A DNA stretch of 64,000 bases from Xanthobacter autotrophicus (GCF_043194295.1 NZ_JBAFVK010000020.1); one strand, 5' to 3'; shown: positions 34,342-43,346, counted from the first letter of the stretch. Program-made: numbers and translations. The notes: generated by a model from the sequence alone, not told the origin.

Positions 34342-35676
34342 TTAATCCGAACCGCGTCCCTTTGTCGCGTAGTCATCCGTCTCAATGGCCAAAGCCTTGC
34401 GCGGCCAGTGCATGCGGATGACTGCGCCGGTCTCGGGCGGGAAGCGATTCTGAAACGTCAGCGTCGCACCGGTACGCTCGAGCAGGGTCTTGGCAATGAA
34501 GAAGCCGAGGCCCAGCCCGCTTTCGCCGTCCTCTTCCAGGCGGTCGCGGGCCCGGGACGTCACATAGGGCTGACCGATGCGCCCGCTCACCTCCGGCGAA
34601 AAGCCCGGGCCGTCGTCGGCCACCACGATGTCGAGACCGGCCACGCTCCATTGGGCGCTGATATCGACCCGCGTGGTGGCGAAATCCACCGCATTCTCCA
34701 CCAGATTGCCCAGGCCGTAGAGCAGACCGGGATTGCGGGCGATCACCGGCGCGTCCGGATCGTCCTTCACCTGCACATTGATGGTGATGCCGAAATTGCG
34801 GTGCGGCTCCACCACCTCCTCCAGCAGCAGCGCCAGCGGCATGCGGTCGAAGGGCGCGTCGCCCGAGCTGAGGGACGTCAGCTTCTGCAGGATGTCGCGG
34901 CAGCGATTGGACTGGTCGCGCAGCAGGGCGACATCCTCCGCATGGGGATCGCCGTCGGTCATGGAGCGCTGCATCTCCTTCACCACCAAAGCGATGGTGG
35001 AGAGCGGCGTGCCCAGTTCGTGGGCGGCGGCGGCGGCCAGGCCATCGATGGCGGACAGATGCTGCTCGCGCGCCAGCACCAGCTCGGTGGCCGCCAGGGC
35101 GTCGGCGAGTTCGCGCGCTTCCTCGGCCACCCGCCAGGCGTGCAGGCCGATGAAGCCCACCGCCACCGAAAGGGACACCCAGATGCCGGCGAGATAGAGG
35201 TCCGGTAACACCGGCAGGTCGCCGCCCGCCCATGGCAGCGGCCGGGCCCACAGGCCCACCGTCCCCGCGCAGGTCACCGCGAGCACGCCCAGCAACACCG
35301 TGGTGCTCCAGGACAGGGCGGTGGAAGAAATCATGACCGGCGCGAGATAGAGCAGCACGAACGGGTTCTTCAGCCCGCCCGTCAGATAAAGCAAGGCGGT
35401 GAGCTGGAGCACGTCATAGGCGAGCAGCGGTCCGGCGGCGGCATCCCCGAGCCGGCGCGCCACCGGATACTTCACCCGCAGCAGCACATTCACCAGCGCC
35501 GAGAGCCCCACCACCGCGAGGCAGGGGGTGAGCGGCAGCGGAAAGCCAAGCCCGAGGTTCACCACCACCAGCGCCAGGATCTGTCCAGATACCGCCAGCC
35601 AGCGCAGACGAATCAAGGTGTCGAGGCGCAGCCCGAAGGACCGGCCGTGCGGCGGCGTGACGAAGGCGGTGCTCAT
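34342..35676 (-). CDS. regB: Redox sensor histidine kinase RegB/ActS/PrrB
   Basis: 444 residues. Six N-terminal membrane helices; GGLKNPF at residues 101-107 is the quinone-sensing motif of RegB. The H-box is AAAAHELGTPLSTIAL with His219. Cys259 (DQSNRCRDIL) matches the redox-active cysteine of RegB that controls kinase activity through a disulfide. The C-terminal ATPase has DIVVADDGPGFSPEV and GESGLGLGFFIAKTLLE. It is followed by regA, 84 bases downstream on the same strand. The cognate senC gene is not present. Confidence 0.95.
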   Translation of the reverse strand: MSTAFVTPPHGRSFGLRLDTLIRLRWLAVSGQILALVVVNLGLGFPLPLTPCLAVVGLSALVNVLLRVKYPVARRLGDAAAGPLLAYDVLQLTALLYLTGGLKNPFVLLYLAPVMISSTALSWSTTVLLGVLAVTCAGTVGLWARPLPWAGGDLPVLPDLYLAGIWVSLSVAVGFIGLHAWRVAEEARELADALAATELVLAREQHLSAIDGLAAAAAHELGTPLSTIALVVKEMQRSMTDGDPHAEDVALLRDQSNRCRDILQKLTSLSSGDAPFDRMPLALLLEEVVEPHRNFGITINVQVKDDPDAPVIARNPGLLYGLGNLVENAVDFATTRVDISAQWSVAGLDIVVADDGPGFSPEVSGRIGQPYVTSRARDRLEEDGESGLGLGFFIAKTLLERTGATLTFQNRFPPETGAVIRMHWPRKALAIETDDYATKGRGSD

Positions 35677-35728
35677 GAGCGAGCGCCTTTCATGGCGGGG
35701 ATTTCAGAGGCAGCGGCACGGCATGGAA

Positions 35729-35757
35729 CCCTAGCGTTTAACCATGTGACGTTAGGG
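35729..35757. promoter_or_regulatory. Inverted repeat in the regB/phaZ divergent region
   Basis: CCCTAGCG (35729-35736) and CGTTAGGG (35750-35757) are reverse complements except at one position, with 13 bases between. It lies 53-81 bases upstream of regB and about 140 bases upstream of phaZ. It may bind a regulator of either gene; the protein is unknown. Confidence 0.4.
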
Positions 35758-35894
35758 AATAGTGGCCCGGATGCCATAAGCGTGCGCGAAGCGGACTCTA
35801 TGTCTTTTGTCGGCATTGACCAAACCTGCAAGTGCGCCCACGTTTCCGAAAAGGCGCCAACCGTAATGGAGCGCACTAATCGTGAGGAGCGCAG

Positions 35895-37316
35895 ATGGCA
35901 ATCGGTGAGTTCGCGAGCGCGCTGCGTTTACCACGCCAGGGTGACGTCGGCCTTTCGACCCCGCTCTACTGGATGTACGAGATGGGTTACGCTGCGCTCA
36001 ACCCGTCGCGGGCGATGGCGGACGCCAGCCGGGCGGTCCTCAACAATCCCATCAATCCGGTTTCCCATACCACTCTCGGCAAGTCGATGGCGGCGGCCTG
36101 CGAGCTGTTCGAGCGCACCACGCGGCGCTACGGCAAGCCGGACTGGGGCATCACCCATACCGTCGCGAACGGCCAGAGCGTGCCAGTGCACGTGAACACC
36201 GTGTGGCGCCGGCCGTTCTGCAACCTGCTGCATTTCGAGCGCGCGTTCGAATATCCGCCGCGCCAGCCGCAGCCGCGCCTGCTCATCGTGGCCCCGGTGT
36301 CCGGCCACCACGCGACGCTGCTGCGCGGCACGGTGGAAGCCATGCTGCCCACCCACGACGTCTATGTCACCGACTGGGTGGACGCCAAGCTGGTCCCCCT
36401 CACGGAGGGGCGGTTCAGCCTGTCGGATTATGTGGACTACCTCATCTCCATCTTCCACCGCATGGGCGGCGACTGCCACGTGATGGCGGTGTGCCAGCCG
36501 GCGGTGCCGGTGATGATGGCCGTGGCGCGCATGGAGGCGGAGGAAGACCCCTTCGTGCCCAAGTCCATGATCCTCATGGGCGGCCCTATCGACACCCGCG
36601 AGGCGCCCACGGCGGTGAACGCCATGGCCAAGGATCGCGGCATCGACTGGTTCAAGCGCACCGTGCTCACCACCGTGCCGTGGTCGCATCCGGGCGCCAT
36701 GCGCGAGGTCTATCCCGGCTTCCTGCAGCTCAACGGCTTCATGTCCATGAACATGGACCGCCACCTGCAGGCCCATTGGGACCTGTTCCACCACCTGGTG
36801 CAGGGCGACGGTGATTCGGCCGAGAAGCATCGCGACTTCTACGACGAGTATCTCGCGGTCATGGACCTCACGGCCGAGTTCTATATTGAAACGGTTGAGA
36901 ACGTGTTCATCACCCATGCCTTGCCCAAGGGCGAGATCATGCACCACTCCCAGGTGGTGAAGCCCGACGCCATCCACCGCGTCGCGCTGATGACGGTGGA
37001 AGGCGAGAAGGACGACATCTCCGGCATCGGCCAGACCAAGGCGGCGCACAAGATCTGCCCGCGCATTCCCGAGGACAAGCGCGCCCATTACGAGCAGCCG
37101 GGCGTCGGCCATTACGGCGTGTTCAACGGCTCGCGCTTCCGCTCGGAGATCGCCCCGCGCATCGCGGACTTCATCCTGTCCCAGGAACTGCCCCGCGGCG
37201 CCACCGCTCAGGCCCCCACTGCGCGGCCGGCCGCCGAGGCGGTGGAGGACGGGCCGGACGTGTTCGCCCTCAACAACAAGGTGACCGCCTTTTATCCCCG
37301 GGTTGCTCCGACTTAG
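35895..37316 (+). CDS. phaZ: Intracellular polyhydroxyalkanoate (PHB) depolymerase
   Basis: 473 residues; ATG at 35895 with GAGGAGCGCAG upstream. Degrades stored PHB granules to oligomers. The nucleophile is Cys200 in HVMAVCQPAVPVMMAV, the VCQP-type box of intracellular PhaZ, rather than a serine. The start (YWMYEMGYAALNPSRAMAD) and RRPFCNLLHFERAF, RLLIVAPVSGHHATLLRGTVE, then AHYEQPGVGHYGVFNGSRFR with the catalytic His, match the family. C-terminal tail is Ala/Pro-rich. Transcribed away from regBA, so its expression could respond to redox state. Confidence 0.93.
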   Translation: MAIGEFASALRLPRQGDVGLSTPLYWMYEMGYAALNPSRAMADASRAVLNNPINPVSHTTLGKSMAAACELFERTTRRYGKPDWGITHTVANGQSVPVHVNTVWRRPFCNLLHFERAFEYPPRQPQPRLLIVAPVSGHHATLLRGTVEAMLPTHDVYVTDWVDAKLVPLTEGRFSLSDYVDYLISIFHRMGGDCHVMAVCQPAVPVMMAVARMEAEEDPFVPKSMILMGGPIDTREAPTAVNAMAKDRGIDWFKRTVLTTVPWSHPGAMREVYPGFLQLNGFMSMNMDRHLQAHWDLFHHLVQGDGDSAEKHRDFYDEYLAVMDLTAEFYIETVENVFITHALPKGEIMHHSQVVKPDAIHRVALMTVEGEKDDISGIGQTKAAHKICPRIPEDKRAHYEQPGVGHYGVFNGSRFRSEIAPRIADFILSQELPRGATAQAPTARPAAEAVEDGPDVFALNNKVTAFYPRVAPT

Positions 37317-37377
37317 CACTGGCAGGGCGAAGCAATTGAGGGGAAGATACGGAGGTAACGTCGCCCCGGTTGCCCCC

Positions 37378-38136
37378 ATGCTGTTTCGCCGTCAGGACCG
37401 AAAGCCGCCCGCACCGCAGGCGGCCGAATGGATCGAGCTGATGCTTGATGACGGGCCGCTGCGCGTGGCGGTACGTCGAAATGCCCAGGCGCGCCGGCTC
37501 ACCCTCCGGGTGCGGGCCGCCGCGCGGGACGTGACGCTCACCGCCCCGCCCCACGTGCCCCTCGCCTTCGCCCGCGATTTCGTGCAGCGCCAGCGCGAAT
37601 GGGTGCGCGTGCGCCTCGTGCGGCTGCCGGAAAAGGTGCTGTTCGAACCTGGTGCGCTGATTCCGCTCCACGGCACGCCCCACCGCGTCATCCATTGCCC
37701 GCAGGCGCGCGGTACCGTCTGGGTGGCGCCGGATGCGGACGGCCGCCCCACCCTGCATGTGGCGGGCGAGGCCCCCCATCTGGCGCGCCGGGTGCAGGAT
37801 TTCCTCAAACGCGAGGCCCGGCAGGCGCTTGGCGCCGCCGTCAAGACCTATACAGCCGCGCTGAAGGTAGAGGTGGGCCGCATCACCCTGCGGGATACGG
37901 CGAGCCGCTGGGGCTCATGCTCGGCGCGGGGCGACCTGTCGTTCTCGTGGCGGCTGATCATGGCGCCGGCCTTCGTCCAGGATTATCTGGCCGCCCACGA
38001 GGTCGCCCACCGGCTGGAGATGAACCACGGTCCGCGCTTCTGGCGGCTGGTGGAGCAGGTATGTCCCAACCGCCGCGAGGCGGAGGCCTGGCTGCGCCGC
38101 CACGGCTCAGACCTGCACCGCTACGGCAGCGAATAG
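37378..38136 (+). CDS. YgjP-type M48-like metal-dependent hydrolase
   Basis: 252 residues from the ATG at 37378 (MLFRRQDRKPPAP); a TTG at 37303 inside phaZ is a less likely start. Zinc motif HEVAH in YLAAHEVAHRLEMNHGPRFW with WGSCSARGDLSFSWRLIMAP before it, typical of the YgjP/WLM-like (DUF45) group. Natural substrate unknown. No good ribosome site is directly before the ATG; a GGAGG lies 22 bases upstream. Confidence 0.85.
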   Translation: MLFRRQDRKPPAPQAAEWIELMLDDGPLRVAVRRNAQARRLTLRVRAAARDVTLTAPPHVPLAFARDFVQRQREWVRVRLVRLPEKVLFEPGALIPLHGTPHRVIHCPQARGTVWVAPDADGRPTLHVAGEAPHLARRVQDFLKREARQALGAAVKTYTAALKVEVGRITLRDTASRWGSCSARGDLSFSWRLIMAPAFVQDYLAAHEVAHRLEMNHGPRFWRLVEQVCPNRREAEAWLRRHGSDLHRYGSE

Positions 38137-38207
38137 ACCCCCACTCGGGACGTGCGCCCCGCTTGGAGCCTATTTTGACATTCAAAAGGGCAAAGGCGCG
38201 ATCACTC

Positions 38208-38377
38208 CGTCATGCCAGGGCTTGTCCCGGGCATCCGCGCCTAACCGCTTGGAAAATCTCACCAAGATTGCTCCCAGACCCCGCGCGAGGGTGGTCGGAA
38301 CCCGCACGTTTGCGAGTTCCGTTCTCAGGGACGCACGTCGTCAACGGCCGACTTGCGGGTCAAGCCCGGGCATGACG
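38208..38377. repeat. Inverted-pair dispersed element, copy 1
   Basis: CGTCATGCCAGGGCTTG (38208-38224) and CAAGCCCGGGCATGACG (38361-38377) are reverse complements at 16 of 17 positions and face each other across about 136 bases. The left flank GCCTATTTTGACATTCAAAA (from 38168) is shared with copy 2 near 52545. This fills most of the 300-base gap 38137-38436, where no gene is seen. Confidence 0.65.
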
Positions 38378-38436
38378 GTGATAAAGCCCGTGCGAGGGCT
38401 GCAATCCCCTACCCGGGCGCATTGTCAAACGGGCGC

Positions 38437-38847
38437 TCAGTTCCATTCCTTGCGGCCGAGAGCGAAACGGCCCGGGCCGGCGACGAAATAGAACAGCAAA
38501 CCGCCCATGATGGCCGCGTTCTTGAAGAAATGGATCTGCTGGCCCGCCGCGGCGCCCGGGTCCGCGATCGTCCAGAACACATGCGAGGTGGCGGTGGCGA
38601 TCACCACGAAGCCGGCCAGCACCACCGCGACGATGCGCGGGATGACGCCGAGGATCAGCAGCAGGCCGCCGCCGATTTCCACCGCGATGGTGAGATAGGC
38701 CATCAGGGTCGGCATGGGTACGCCCTTGGCGGCAAGGCTCGCGGCAAAGCCGGCCACCTTGCTGATCTTGCCGATGCCCGCGGGCAGGAACAGGGATGCC
38801 ATCAGCAGCCGGCCGGCCAGAAGGGCCAAATCATCGAGTATCCGCAA
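38437..38847 (-). CDS. DoxX-family membrane protein
   Basis: 136 residues if translation begins at the TTG at 38847, which has GGAGG six bases upstream; the longer frame to 39027 has no homology. Four helices: LALLAGRLLMASLFLPAGIGKI, LMAYLTIAVEIGGGLLLILGV, VAVVLAGFVVIATATSHVFW, AAIMGGLLFYFVAGPGRF. DoxX proteins are small quinone-linked or redox-associated membrane proteins of uncertain function. The TTG start is inferred from the ribosome site and family length. Confidence 0.8.
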   Translation of the reverse strand: MRILDDLALLAGRLLMASLFLPAGIGKISKVAGFAASLAAKGVPMPTLMAYLTIAVEIGGGLLLILGVIPRIVAVVLAGFVVIATATSHVFWTIADPGAAAGQQIHFFKNAAIMGGLLFYFVAGPGRFALGRKEWN

Positions 38848-39026
38848 ACCCAACCTCCAGAGTCCGGCGTCGTCCGACGCACCCGCCAGCCAATACCACG
38901 GCACCGTTCCCCGCCCCACAAGGAGCCGCGAGGCGCAATACCGCCGCACCACCCCCGCAGGGAAGGCCGAACCTGTTTGGCGAGGAAGCGGTAGCGGGGC
39001 AAGCGCCGGACTAACGTTGCGGAACA

Positions 39027-40130
39027 CTATTTCGTGTGCTCGCCGTCCGTCGGCGCCACGTGCCGCGTTACCTCTTTCGCCTCCTCCACCACAGCGAACA
39101 GCAGCCGTGCCGCCACCGGCAAGGCGACCGACAGTCCGGCGAAGCGGAACAGGTGGTGGGCGCTCATGAAGGCCGGGTCGTAGCCGAGGGCGAAGCCCAG
39201 CGCGGTCATGGCCTCCAGCGCGCCGGGGGCGAAGGCGGTGACGAGCTTGCCGAGATCATCCCCCGTCAGCCACGCCGCCAGCAGGGCGAACAGGGTGGAG
39301 ATGCTGACCGCCACCACGAAGGCGCCCAGCGAGGCGAAGAAATAGGCCCGGATGGTGCCCAGCGTGGTGCCGAGGAAGCGCACCCCCACGCTCGCCCCCA
39401 GCACCACGAAGGCCGGCACGATGAAGGCTTGCGGCAGCACGGCGCTGGAGAGGCTGGTGGCGTGCAGCGCCGCGCTGCCAGCGAGCGCACCGAGGATGAG
39501 CCCGCCCGGCACCTTCAGCCATGCCGCGCCCAGGCCGGTGGTGACGCAGACGGCGAGAAGGATCACCACCTCCAGCGCCGTCGACACATGGGGCGGCGGC
39601 GGCAGGCCGCCGGCCGTGAGCCCTGCGGCGCCCAGCACATTGGGCAGGGCCGCCACCAGCAGGAACAGGCGCAGGGCCTGGGCGAACGCCACCTTGCGCA
39701 GGTCCGCATTGGTGTCGGCCGCCATGGCCACCACGGTGCCGAAGGCGCCAGGGGCGGAGGCCCAGAAAGCGGTCTCCCGGCTCCAGCCGGCGACGCGATT
39801 GAGGAACAGGGCGCCCCCCGCCATGGTGGCGAGCACGCTGGCCCCAAGGCACGCCATGCTGACCGGCCAGGTGGCGGCGCGCGCGAAGGTTTCCGGCGTC
39901 AGCGCCGTGCCCATGGAGGTGCCGAGCACGATGAAGGCGAGGAAGCGGATCCATTCGGGCACCGCGATCCGCACCCCCGCCACGGCAAGTGCGATGGATA
40001 CCACCAGCGCGCCGGAGATCCAGGCCGCGGGCAGGCCCAGGGCGGCGAACACGCCGCCGCCGAGGGCGCCCGCCCCCAAAGTCACCGCCGCCGCGACGGC
40101 CGACCGCAACTGATAGGCGAGCGAACTCAC
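39027..40130 (-). CDS. AbrB-family membrane protein (duplicated five-helix domain)
   Basis: 367 residues from a GTG at 40130 that overlaps the aminotransferase stop (GTGA). Ten or more helices arranged as two similar halves: AAWISGALVVSIALAVAG in the first, GGLILGALAGSAALHA in the second, and the family signature SAPGAFGTVVAMAADTNADLRK paired with TAFAPGALEAMTALGFALGYDPAF. Often labelled ammonia monooxygenase by mistake; it is a transporter-like protein of unknown substrate. Coupled to the aminotransferase, so it may move an amino or keto acid. Confidence 0.88.
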   Translation of the reverse strand: MSSLAYQLRSAVAAAVTLGAGALGGGVFAALGLPAAWISGALVVSIALAVAGVRIAVPEWIRFLAFIVLGTSMGTALTPETFARAATWPVSMACLGASVLATMAGGALFLNRVAGWSRETAFWASAPGAFGTVVAMAADTNADLRKVAFAQALRLFLLVAALPNVLGAAGLTAGGLPPPPHVSTALEVVILLAVCVTTGLGAAWLKVPGGLILGALAGSAALHATSLSSAVLPQAFIVPAFVVLGASVGVRFLGTTLGTIRAYFFASLGAFVVAVSISTLFALLAAWLTGDDLGKLVTAFAPGALEAMTALGFALGYDPAFMSAHHLFRFAGLSVALPVAARLLFAVVEEAKEVTRHVAPTDGEHTK

Positions 40131-41410
40131 GCCGCGCCTGCTCCCGTGAGCCCGTCTCCCTGAAGCCAGGCCACGAGGCGGCGGCTCGCCTCGGCGAGCT
40201 GGGCATCACCCCGGGCAAAGCACAGCCGCATGAAACCTTCCCCGCCGGGACCGAAGGCGGTGCCGGGGGCAAGGCCCACGTTGGCCTCGTCCACCAAAGT
40301 GAGACCGAGGCTGCGCACGTCGCTCCGGCCCTCGATGCCGAAGAACAGGTAGAAGGCGCCGGGCGGCTTCACCAGGTCCACCTTTCCGGTGGCGATCAGC
40401 GCGTCGGCGACGAGGTCGCGTCCTTTTCGGGCGCGGGCGATCTGCGCGGCGACGAAATCCTCGCCCTGATCAAGCGCCGCCACGGCGCCGCGCTGCATGA
40501 AGGCGGCGACGCCGGAGGTGGAATACTGGATCAGGTTCTCGATGACCTGCCCGAGCCGCGGGTCGGCCTCGATCCAGCCCACGCGCCAGCCGGTCATGGC
40601 CCAGTTCTTGGAGAAGGTCTGCACGAACAGGATGTGGTCACCCTCGTCCATCACGTCGTGGAAAGAGGGGGCGCGGGGCGCGTCGCCATAATAGAAGCGG
40701 CCGTAGATCTCGTCGGCGATGATCCACAGACCGTGCCGGCGGGCCAGCGCCAGCACCGCCCTGAGGTCGTCGTGGGTGGCCACGAAGCCGGTGGGATTGG
40801 CCGGGGTGTTGAGGAAGATGGCGCGGGTGCGCGGCGTGATGGCCTCCGCCAGCCGCTCATGGTCCAGGCTGAAGCCGTCCTTGCCGTAGGCGAAGGGCAC
40901 GTAAACCGGCCGCGCCCCCGCCTTCTGCGCCGCGGCGGCGGCATTGGGCCAGGACGGGGAGGGAATGATCACCTCGTCCCCGGCCCCCACCGCCATGGCC
41001 AGCGCGATATGGATCGCCTGCATGCCCGAGCCGGTGACGAAATAGCGGTCCGGATTTTCAGTAACGCCATAGGTGCGCGCCATATAGCGGGCGATGGCGC
41101 CGCGCAGTTCCGGCAGGCCGCGCTGCCAGGTGTAGAAGGTCTCGCCGGCGTGCAGCGCGGTGGCGGCGGCCTCGCAGATGAAGGGCGGGGTGGCGACATC
41201 CCCCTCCCCGGCCCAAAGCGGGATCATGCCGGGCCGGTCGCGGCCGTAGTTCATCACCTCGACGATGCCGCTCTCGGGCAGGGTGCGGATATGGTCGCGC
41301 ACCCGCTCCAGATAGGGGTCTTCCCCCGCGCCGACGGGCGTCAGCGGCAGGTGGGCGGATGCAGAATGGGCGGAGGGATCTTCAGGCGCAGGGAACGCAC
41401 GCGAATTCAT
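40127..41410 (-). CDS. PLP-dependent class I/II aminotransferase
   Basis: 427 residues from the ATG at 41410 (MNSRAFPAPEDPS); an ATG 14 codons earlier (41452) is also possible. Fold-type I: AIHIALAMAVGAGDEVIIPSPSWPN, IFLNTPANPTGFVATHDDL, LWIIADEIYGRFYYGD, and the PLP lysine in FVQTFSKNWAMTGWRVGWI. Closest in look to aspartate/aromatic aminotransferases of subgroup I. Substrate is not predictable. A strong hairpin lies 127 bases upstream in its leader, and it is translationally coupled to an AbrB-family gene. Confidence 0.92.
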   Translation of the reverse strand: MNSRAFPAPEDPSAHSASAHLPLTPVGAGEDPYLERVRDHIRTLPESGIVEVMNYGRDRPGMIPLWAGEGDVATPPFICEAAATALHAGETFYTWQRGLPELRGAIARYMARTYGVTENPDRYFVTGSGMQAIHIALAMAVGAGDEVIIPSPSWPNAAAAAQKAGARPVYVPFAYGKDGFSLDHERLAEAITPRTRAIFLNTPANPTGFVATHDDLRAVLALARRHGLWIIADEIYGRFYYGDAPRAPSFHDVMDEGDHILFVQTFSKNWAMTGWRVGWIEADPRLGQVIENLIQYSTSGVAAFMQRGAVAALDQGEDFVAAQIARARKGRDLVADALIATGKVDLVKPPGAFYLFFGIEGRSDVRSLGLTLVDEANVGLAPGTAFGPGGEGFMRLCFARGDAQLAEASRRLVAWLQGDGLTGAGAA

Positions 41411-41786
41411 GGCAGGCTCGCGGAACGGGGCGATCGGGACAGGCGGCGACATCGGGACAGGCGGCGACTTGGACCCTCGGTCCCGGTCTTCAAGCGATGC
41501 CGGGAGGCATCACCCAGGGACCGCACGGACTCAAAGCCACCGGCCGATGAGACCCCCTCATCAGCCGGTGGTCTTATAGAGGCTTCGACGGGGAAGCACC
41601 CATCAATTGCGGTGGGGGAGGGATCAGACGCGCTGATGACAGCCGTCGTGCAGTGCTGCAAGAGCCCGCTTGCAAGCGGGGCCATTGTAGCGACGCCCGC
41701 GTCGTCCTACGTCGTTGGCGATGCTTCCCCGATGCGCGCGGGCCCAGGCACGCGCCGCGCCCCGATTGCCCCAAGGACATTTCGCC
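41411..41786. other. Divergent gap between aminotransferase and rutE-like genes
   Basis: 376 bases without a gene. It holds the 15-bp hairpin at 41537-41571. AAGGACA before the ATG at 41787 is the ribosome site of the next gene. Confidence 0.5.
41537..41571 (-). repeat. Long hairpin in the aminotransferase leader
   Basis: CCACCGGCCGATGAG (41537-41551) and CTCATCAGCCGGTGG (41557-41571) around ACCCC. The single mismatch becomes a G-U wobble only in RNA from the minus strand, which hints that the structure belongs to the aminotransferase transcript. No U-run follows. Confidence 0.6.
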
Positions 41787-42377
41787 ATGACCAGCAAGAT
41801 CGACCAGGCCGCCATCGACCGCCTGTTCCTCGAAGCCCGCTCGCAGAACGGTTGGACCGACCAGCCGGTGACCGAGGCGGAGATCCGCGCCCTCTACGAT
41901 CTGGTCAAGTATGGCCCCACCTCGGCCAACACCCAGCCCGCCCGCTTCGTCTTCGTCACCAGCCCCGAGGCCAAGGAGCGCCTGCGCCCGGCCCTGTCGC
42001 AGGGCAACCTGAAGGCTCTGGCCGCGCCGGTCATCGCGATCATCGGCTATGACCTCGCCTTCCACGACAAGATCCCCGAGGTGTTCCCGCACAATCCGGG
42101 CTTCCGCGACATCTTCGTGAACAATCCGGCGGCCATCGAGCCCCACGCCTTCCGCAATTCCTCGCTGCAGGGCGCCTATCTCATCCTCGCGGCGCGGGCG
42201 CTGGGGCTGGATGTGGGCCCCATGTCCGGCTTCGACGCGGCCAAGGTGGATGCGGAATTCTTCCCCAGCGGCACGGTGAAGACCAATTTCATCGCCGCCA
42301 TCGGCCACGGCGACGCCTCCAAGGTGATGCCCCGCCTGCCGCGCCTCGCCTTCGCCGACGCCGCGCAGATCGTCTGA
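41787..42377 (+). CDS. RutE/HadB-like nitroreductase-family protein (probable malonic semialdehyde reductase)
   Basis: 196 residues. FMN-type nitroreductase fold: YGPTSANTQPARFVFVTSPEAKERL and HAFRNSSLQGAYLILAARALGLDVGPMSGFD, then FIAAIGHGDASKVMPRLPRLAF. The length and end match RutE, which reduces malonic semialdehyde formed in pyrimidine breakdown. The rest of the rut operon is absent, so the role could be general aldehyde or nitro reduction. A good intrinsic terminator follows at 42511. Confidence 0.85.
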   Translation: MTSKIDQAAIDRLFLEARSQNGWTDQPVTEAEIRALYDLVKYGPTSANTQPARFVFVTSPEAKERLRPALSQGNLKALAAPVIAIIGYDLAFHDKIPEVFPHNPGFRDIFVNNPAAIEPHAFRNSSLQGAYLILAARALGLDVGPMSGFDAAKVDAEFFPSGTVKTNFIAAIGHGDASKVMPRLPRLAFADAAQIV

Positions 42378-42431
42378 GCGGAAAAGGGCCGCGCGGTCTT
42401 GAGAGCCGGCTGTCGACCGGCACGGTGCGAA

Positions 42432-42455
42432 CCCTCTCCCGCTTGCGGGGGAGGG
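42432..42455. repeat. REP-like palindrome, locus 4
   Basis: Single unit beginning CCCTCTCCCGCTTGCGG, 54 bases past the rutE-like stop. Identical core to loci 2, 3, 6 and 7. Confidence 0.75.
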
Positions 42456-42510
42456 AGCGGACCGCACTTCGGGAGCGGCCGCACTCGGCTTCAAACTGAC
42501 GCGATACCCT

Positions 42511-42543
42511 AAAAGGCCCGGCGCGACCCTCCGGGCCTTTTTT
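42511..42543. terminator. Intrinsic terminator after the rutE-like gene
   Basis: AAAGGCCCGG (42512-42521) pairs with CCGGGCCTTT (42531-42540), followed by TTT. The stem is A-rich on one flank and T-rich on the other, so it can work for both converging genes; it ends 5 bases before the GlcG/HbpS-like gene end. Confidence 0.85.
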
Positions 42544-42548
42544 CGTCC

Positions 42549-42998
42549 TCAGTCCTGGCCGGGATCCCCCACGAGGCCGGCGGCGGTGATTCCAGCGAGG
42601 GCGCTCGCCTCGTCATTGTCCGAGGTATCCCCGGAAATCCCCACCACGCCGATGATGCTGCCGGAGGCAGAGCGGATCAGCACGCCGCCCGGCACCGGGA
42701 CCAGCGAGCCGCCGATGGCGGCGGTGGCGGCGGAGATGAAGAAGGGCTGGTCCTTGGCCCGCTTGAACAGGGACCGCGACCCCATGCCCAGCGCCAGTGC
42801 GCCGTTGGCCTTGCCACGGGCGATCTCGCCGCGGTTGAGGCTGGTGCCGTCTTCCGCCGCATAGGCCTTGAGCGCGCCGCGGGCATCGAGCACGCACACC
42901 GCGAGCGGGTTCATGGCGCCGGCGCGGGCGTGGGCGAGGGCCGCGGCAACGATGGTCTGCGCCGCCTCCAGGGTGAGATCGGTGGCTGTGCTGGTCAT
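42549..42998 (-). CDS. GlcG/HbpS-like protein (DUF336)
   Basis: 149 residues from the ATG at 42998, with GGAGAGG upstream. Family pattern: LTLEAAQTIVAAALAHARAG, AVCVLDARGALKAYAAEDGT, IARGKANGALALGMGSRSLF, VPVPGGVLIRS, IIGVVGISGDTSDNDEASALAGI. Members include GlcG beside glycolate genes and the extracellular haem-binding HbpS; no signal peptide here, so a cytoplasmic GlcG-like role is more likely. Function not established. Confidence 0.85.
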   Translation of the reverse strand: MTSTATDLTLEAAQTIVAAALAHARAGAMNPLAVCVLDARGALKAYAAEDGTSLNRGEIARGKANGALALGMGSRSLFKRAKDQPFFISAATAAIGGSLVPVPGGVLIRSASGSIIGVVGISGDTSDNDEASALAGITAAGLVGDPGQD

Positions 42999-43346
42999 GA
43001 GGGCCTCTCCTTGCCGGCGCGCGCCCCGCGCGGCCGCCTGTCTTGCGGAAATGGAAGGCCCGTCTTTAGAGCAGATTCGCCCGGGGTTGAATCGCGAAGC
43101 ACGGCCTTCGCGGGCAATGCAGTCTTGCCGTCGCCGCCTCGCCAATCCCCCGGTGCCGTGCCCCGGCACGATCGGCCACGCCGACATTTTCCTCCCCCTC
43201 GGCCATGCCGGCATGGCACCATGGGTCAGTCTGCCGGTTCTTCGCGCCCATGTGGCGCTCACCTGGGCCTTCTGAATGCGCCGTCCTTCCCGCCCCCCGG
43301 TCTGCCCGGCGCCCGAAGCGCCCCGCGCGCCCCTCCGGCTGCTGCC
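42999..43346. other. Divergent gap between GlcG/HbpS-like and usp genes
   Basis: 348 bases. Reading frames pass through it on both strands, but their codons give Arg/Pro/Gly-rich sequence without recognisable domains, so I call no gene. Nothing else stands out. Confidence 0.4.

Noticed and set aside
38848..39027. 60-codon extension of the DoxX frame
   Set aside because: No family similarity; a TTG with GGAGG gives the normal DoxX length.
39027..40130. Ammonia monooxygenase
   Set aside because: AbrB-family membrane proteins are often mislabelled this way; there is no catalytic metal motif.
42999..43346. Small gene between the GlcG-like and usp genes
   Set aside because: Several frames are open but none has a ribosome site with recognisable protein sequence.
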